From positions 17,935,001 through 17,999,000 of the forward strand of contig NC_133161.1 of the NCBI RefSeq assembly GCF_040802235.1: 64,000 bases of DNA. The letters are read 5' to 3'. The stretch's first letter is position 1. Every line of letters starts with the position of its first letter. Shown here piece by piece: positions 59,748 through 64,000 of the stretch. Both the position numbers and the translations under genes were made by a program. This DNA comes from Manis javanica (Eukaryota; Chordata; Mammalia; Pholidota; Manidae). The notes beneath the pieces are model-generated. The model was not told the DNA's origin. It saw only the letters and a list, made by a program, of their open reading frames with translations, and searched no databases.

Positions 59748-60004
59748 CACATGCATTAGCTTGTCTAGTCAACAAATATTCAAGTGCCTTTTAGTACTGT
59801 ATGTCTTAGAAGTCATTATGGTATCTTTATGGAATTAAAGTTATCATGTTAAAAAACCTCTCCTGTGATAGTCTCTTTTGGGAGGTAGGGGTCAGGGTGG
59901 AGCTCCAGACCTCTGAATCTCATCTCTGGCTCTATGATGTAGAACTCTGAGCAAGTCATACTTGCAAGACATATTTGCAAATGACTAGAGTTGATTTTCT
60001 GGTC

Positions 60005-60090
60005 AAAACTTTCTTTTATAGATGGGGAAACTTTGGCCAAGAGAGCTGAAGTGACTTGTCCAAGTTTATTCAACACTCATGGGTTGACTT
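60005..60090 (-). repeat. MIR SINE fragment
   Basis: 'atagatggggaaactttggc' and 'gaagtgacttgtccaagttt' match the inverted MIR core. Confidence 0.55.
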
Positions 60091-60353
60091 TATTTACTGG
60101 CCACCCAAATCAACCACACACATCTAGTTCACCCCCGAATTCCAAGAATACAATCTGGCTCCATCTTAAAATAGTAATGGTGACTGACTCGAGGGGTGAT
60201 TTTCATGATGACTCAATTCAATCCAGAAAAATACTTTCAGGTAATTTTCACTTTCACTGCCTACAACAGGAGAAAACAAGAGTCAGGGGGACAAATGAAT
60301 ACGAGGCTGAGAGAAAAATGGCCAGGGCCTTGTATGAGTTTCAAACAACATGA

Positions 60354-60361
60354 GGTTAGGC
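60354..60361. repeat. 8-bp target-site duplication of the MER5A-like element, left copy
   Basis: GGTTAGGC against GGTTAGTC at 60549-60556: seven of eight match, the length expected for hAT transposons. Confidence 0.7.
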
Positions 60362-60548
60362 CAGCATTTCTCTAAGAGTGTCCAAGACCTGCATCAAGAG
60401 CCCCTCAGCATTTGCTTGATAAACTGCAGATGTCTGGGCCCCACCTTCAACCTTCTAAATCAGAATTTTTAGGAATGGAATCAAGGAATTCTACTTAAAA
60501 CAAGTTCCCTAGGAAATTCTTACATCCGCTAGCCTTTGAGAACCACTT
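60362..60548. mobile_element. MER5A-like non-autonomous hAT (Charlie) transposon
   Basis: The ends are inverted repeats: CAGCATTTCTCTAAGAGTG and, at the right, 'ctttgagaaccactt'. The inside has 'gatgtctgggccccacctt' and 'taaatcagaatttttaggaa', the MER5A order. An 8-bp near-perfect duplication flanks it. Confidence 0.8.
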
Positions 60549-60984
60549 GGTTAGTCTGGTTGGTGTTTTATGAGTATGGGTATGTGTACTTGGGATTAAT
60601 GACAGAGTCCTACTTTGTAGTATGGCCCCAGGAGAGTGGTTTCGGGCATCCAGAGCTATTGCTCCAGGGCAGTCATTTGGAAGGCAGGCAGAAGACGACA
60701 AGCAGACCCAGAAACTAATGGCTGAGCAAAGCCAGCCCTACACATTCTAGGGGAGGAGGCTCTGCAGAGCCCTCTGCAGTGAAACTGCTAATCCAAGCTA
60801 ATTAAAATTGCCAGAGACCAAAGCTCAATAGAAATCTGGAGGGAAGGACACACAACCAGAAAAAATAAAGGAAAAGAAAATCTTTGAGAGCTAAGAGCAT
60901 AACTGAAAAATGAAATAATATTTTAATTTAACAAAGCAAAAGAAGACCCATTATTTACCAAATGACACATTAGCTTTCACATGG

Positions 60985-61150
60985 TTAAGAGCATATACAG
61001 AGTTTGGGGCTGGATTTAAGTTTGAATCCTAACTCTTAGTAAATGGGAGTTTACTTAGTCTCTTTGAGATTTAGCTTTTTTCATCTGGAAAATGTAGTAA
61101 TAATAGCTATATATTGAGCTCAGGGAGAATTCTGTGAACCAATTTCCTAT
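60985..61150 (+). repeat. MIR SINE
   Basis: 'ttaagtttgaatcctaactc', 'agtctctttgagatttagct' and 'catctggaaaatgtagtaat' follow MIR order. Confidence 0.68.
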
Positions 61151-62214
61151 GGCTCATGTCATGTACTGAGTTCAATTATGAAATTAATAATGATTACTTT
61201 CACAATGGTAATACATTATCATCACTGTGAGAAAGTAACTAACTTCAGCCTCTAAGGGGTTCACACTGAAGTCACTGGTCTTCTAGAAGTTGTCCTTTTG
61301 GTGAAATTAGGAGTCTATAGGGTGAGGCACACGTTTATTTCTTGATAACCTATTTGAACTTACCTAAGGATGCTCTCTGGAACATACATGGAAATTCATA
61401 TTTATCAAACATGCTTTGAGACCCAAATTACATTTATAAACCTTAGATTGCTGACTATGACAGAGAGGTAAAGAAAAAAAAAAAGAAAAAAAGTACCAAG
61501 AAACCAAAAGCAAATAAAATACAATCATGGTTATCAGTCACAAGAACTTTATAATGAAGCGGGAGGGAAGAACATGCTAACACAAATAACAGCAATACGA
61601 TATTAAACGACGGGTACAAATGAAGAAGAGTGTGGCATATAATGAGACATTCATTTCAAAGGGTAGAAAATAGGGAGGAAAGGGGATTTTCTAAAGAGAG
61701 AAATCACTATGGGCCAGACACGTTAGGGACAGCTTAGAGCCAAAGGGGCTTGGGGGCGCGGCCACTCGCTTCCTTCTGCAGTTCCGTCTCACTCTCTTTA
61801 GAATGGAAAAGGGTGTTAACCAGAGCAGGAGGTGGGAATGGAGAGAGGGGCTTTCTGTATAAGATGGAATGAGAAAAGGGTTGAGGGAGGAGCTGGGAGG
61901 AAGTGTGGCCTTGAGAGGGTCTGTCTGGGGGTGTAGCTCTGCTTTTATATATATATATATATATATAAGGCCTGTGCCTGTTTCCTGCTAATCAGCATCA
62001 AAATGAAACATTACGTCTTCACGTAGAAAACAAGGAAGGTCAGCTTCCAGCCTCAAGTGTTTCCCTAAGAATTCTAATGGTCAGTAAATGATCATTCTTG
62101 GGCTTTAGCCACAGAACGAGCTTCATGTCTTTTTAGTACGACGCAATCCTTCCCTCACTGGGTGAATTAATTTAATACCCTAACTGTGACGACTGCAGTG
62201 GTAGTGTCAGGGTA
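61151..62214. other. Unassigned intronic sequence
   Basis: No gene. An A-rich tract lies at 61474-61490, and the (TA)n tract is listed separately. Confidence 0.4.
61946..61967. repeat. (TA)n microsatellite, 22 bp
   Basis: An uninterrupted alternating TA tract. Confidence 0.96.
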
Positions 62215-62330
62215 CATAAATAACACAGTTTGATGAGAGATTTTGGACAAGTCACTTCTGATTTCCATTCCTTGGTTTCTTTATTTGAAATAACAACACC
62301 TGTCACCTCTGTTAATCTCTGAATCAATCC
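62215..62330 (+). repeat. MIR SINE fragment
   Basis: 'gagattttggacaagtcact' and 'ccttggtttctttatttgaa' match the MIR core. Confidence 0.55.
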
Positions 62331-63614
62331 AACTCCAGCATACGTACTACAAAGGGAAGAATACCACTGTGTGCCAATAATCTCAAGGAACCCTAAATTA
62401 TACATTGACATTATATAGGTACAAGGTGTAGTGACATTAATTGAGCATAAATGAAAGAATCTCACTTTATCAAAGCCCCTCATATGACATACGTTTATGA
62501 GAAATCAAACACCAGTACTGATAGGTATTTTTTTTTTTTACCTTGCAAGTACTCTTATTTTGGTGTGACTTGTAGGGGATATGAAGACCAGTAGGCATAC
62601 TCACCGGTCTTCAAAGAGCCCTAATTACATAACTGATTAGAGATCGGTTAATTGTTAGAATGTATGGAACTACTGTAAGTGCAGTAGACAGAAAAAGGAG
62701 ATTGGTAGACGGTGGGATGGTCAGAACAAGGTAGCAAAGTCAAATGAAGGTTTAATTATTCAAATCTATTTTTATAAAGATTTTTTGACATTTTTCCTCA
62801 GAGATCAAGCCATACAAATTTTTGTTTTATTATTAAATTGTATTAACTGGCATAATTCCTTCTACCAGGCAGCAAAGGCATTCTACCCACCATATTTCCC
62901 ACTTTATTCTGGCCCCTAGGAAAGTCAGGGCTGGCTTTGTATCACCATTGAATTCAAGAGATGTAACCGAATTTTTAGGGGCATCATCATTAAAACATTT
63001 TGGTAGCAGACTAATCTTGCCTAAAAAATTAATTACACAAAATTAAATTATAAACCCATATGTTTCATACTCTTGAATCAAAAAATCTGGAGTATTACAA
63101 GTAAAGGTTTGAAAAGGGTTAGGTCACAGCAGAACTGGAAAGGCAGGTAAGACTAATGGCAGAATAAAACTGGGAAAAAAATAAACAGAGAAAAGCATGT
63201 GAAAAATACACACATACATACTTTCTCAGAAACAAAACTGCTCTTCAAGCAAGGCAGTCCAAGAAAATTTTTTTGATAGGTGGGGAACTACCTCAGAGGC
63301 AGTACCTACTCAATTCCTCTGTGACAAGCATTTAGAGCACTGTCTGTCTGTCTGTGGGTGCTTCCAGTAGATGGCAGCATGTCATTGCTAATCCCCAGCT
63401 ATCAAACTATGCCCTGGTCACTTACAGGAAAACCCATACATAACCTTTCCTGCAGAAAACCACAGTAATGTTCCTGGTGCAATGGGTTTGTAGGAAATAA
63501 GTCTACTTGAACAGCTCCCTGGGAAGGAGTTCAACAGTCTCAGCAATGCTAGAGATCATTCTTGGCTTTAGAGAAGTACAAGGTCAAGAATAAAGCAGGA
63601 GTCCCAACTGATTT
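62331..63614. other. Unassigned intronic sequence
   Basis: No gene. A short CTGT tandem lies at 63341-63355. Confidence 0.4.
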
Positions 63615-63710
63615 ACTTAGTTTCTAAGGCTGGCTTTGTTACTCTGTCACTTTGAGGAAGGCACCTCAACAGTTTATCTCAAAGGGAAGTTGGACAAGTT
63701 AAAGTGAGAA
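63615..63710 (+). repeat. MIR SINE fragment
   Basis: 'gctttgttactctgtcactt' and 'gaggaaggcacctcaacagt' loosely match the MIR core. Confidence 0.42.
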
Positions 63711-64000
63711 GATGCTTTAATTTATTGGTAAGAAAGCCGCTGTATCAATTTAATGAGGAAGGTACAATTTCAGTGCCGGCAGCACGTTCCTGCGCCGTCC
63801 TTTTCTGGCTCTTGTACGGTGGGACCATTTCTTGCCCATCCTCTTCAGTCCCCTACTTCTCATGCCCTTTACACGTTAGCATTCCCAGGGGATGGTTTTC
63901 CACCTACAGTGTTTATTTCCTCTAAAGAGTTTAAAGCACAACTCCAGGTTCCCCAAATCTGGCTGTTCAATCAAGGCCTCTTCCCCCCAGCTTCTAGCTT
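63711..64000. other. Unassigned intronic sequence
   Basis: The 73-residue plus frame at 63704-63925 has no family resemblance. Confidence 0.4.

Larger units (their letters stand above)
20293..64000 (-). other. EXOC4: Probable last intron of EXOC4
   Basis: Human EXOC4 spans several hundred kilobases with very long introns, and the penultimate exon should lie upstream on the minus strand. I looked for coding for the segment preceding Gln-Tyr-Tyr and did not find it in the longer frames or by eye. The whole stretch is best read as one intron of at least 43.7 kb, filled with the repeats listed separately. A translated search with the full protein could still reveal a short exon. Confidence 0.72.

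Noticed and set aside
1-64000. CRISPR arrays, operons, bacterial-type promoters, riboswitches
   Set aside because: The window is mammalian. No regularly spaced repeats or bacterial gene organisation exist here.
1-64000. tRNA, rRNA, snRNA or Y RNA genes
   Set aside because: No cloverleaf with A/B boxes, and no U6, 7SK or Y RNA landmarks, noticed by eye. A covariance-model scan would be needed to exclude diverged copies.
20293-64000. Penultimate EXOC4 exon
   Set aside because: No frame or fragment encoding the expected preceding segment was seen, so none is annotated. A translated search with the full protein would settle it.

Overview
This window is ordinary euchromatic mammalian DNA. It is very gene-poor, full of interspersed repeats, and built from the fossils shared by placental mammals: L1, L2, MIR, L3/CR1-like, MaLR LTRs, a Tigger/MER2-type element and a MER5A-like element. 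The only protein-coding sequence I can support is one exon. On the minus strand, positions 20268-20031 encode the last 78 residues of exocyst complex component 4 (EXOC4/SEC8), ending in Ile-Thr-Thr-Val and a TAA stop. A 3' UTR of about 0.7 kb follows, with an AATAAA signal at 19368-19363.

Layout: positions 1 to about 19345 lie downstream of EXOC4 and are probably intergenic. Human synteny, recalled and not checked, would put LRGUK beyond this end. Positions 19345-20268 are the EXOC4 terminal exon. Everything from 20269 to 64000 is probably the last EXOC4 intron, because I found no further exon. Nearly all long ORFs elsewhere are chance frames or remnants of L1 ORF2.

Repeats: four copies share one relatively young L1 3' end (4752-5995 minus, 16560-17703 plus, 56032-57590 plus, 58129-58275 plus). 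Two have recognisable target-site duplications. Older L1 copies lie at 22457-23424, 25550-26000, 36830-37010, 37193-37438 and 49823-50380. L2 pieces are common, and two are interrupted by later insertions (a MaLR LTR at 788-1212; an unnamed repeat at 8462-8757). No Alu, B1/B2, carnivore tRNA-Lys SINE or ruminant BovB/tRNA SINE was recognised. With the L1 3' UTR type, this suggests a LINE-dominated, SINE-poor placental mammal. A pangolin is one guess, held with low confidence.

No undescribed gene system is visible. The most unusual local structure is a perfect 50-bp palindrome at 3820-3869. Several AT-rich, repeat-free stretches dense in homeodomain-type cores (1740-2110, 15350-15920, 28400-29000, 40600-41260, 58840-59080) look like candidate conserved non-coding elements, which only an alignment can decide. 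All repeat family names come from memory of consensus sequences, without a database search, so edges are approximate unless a duplication is stated.
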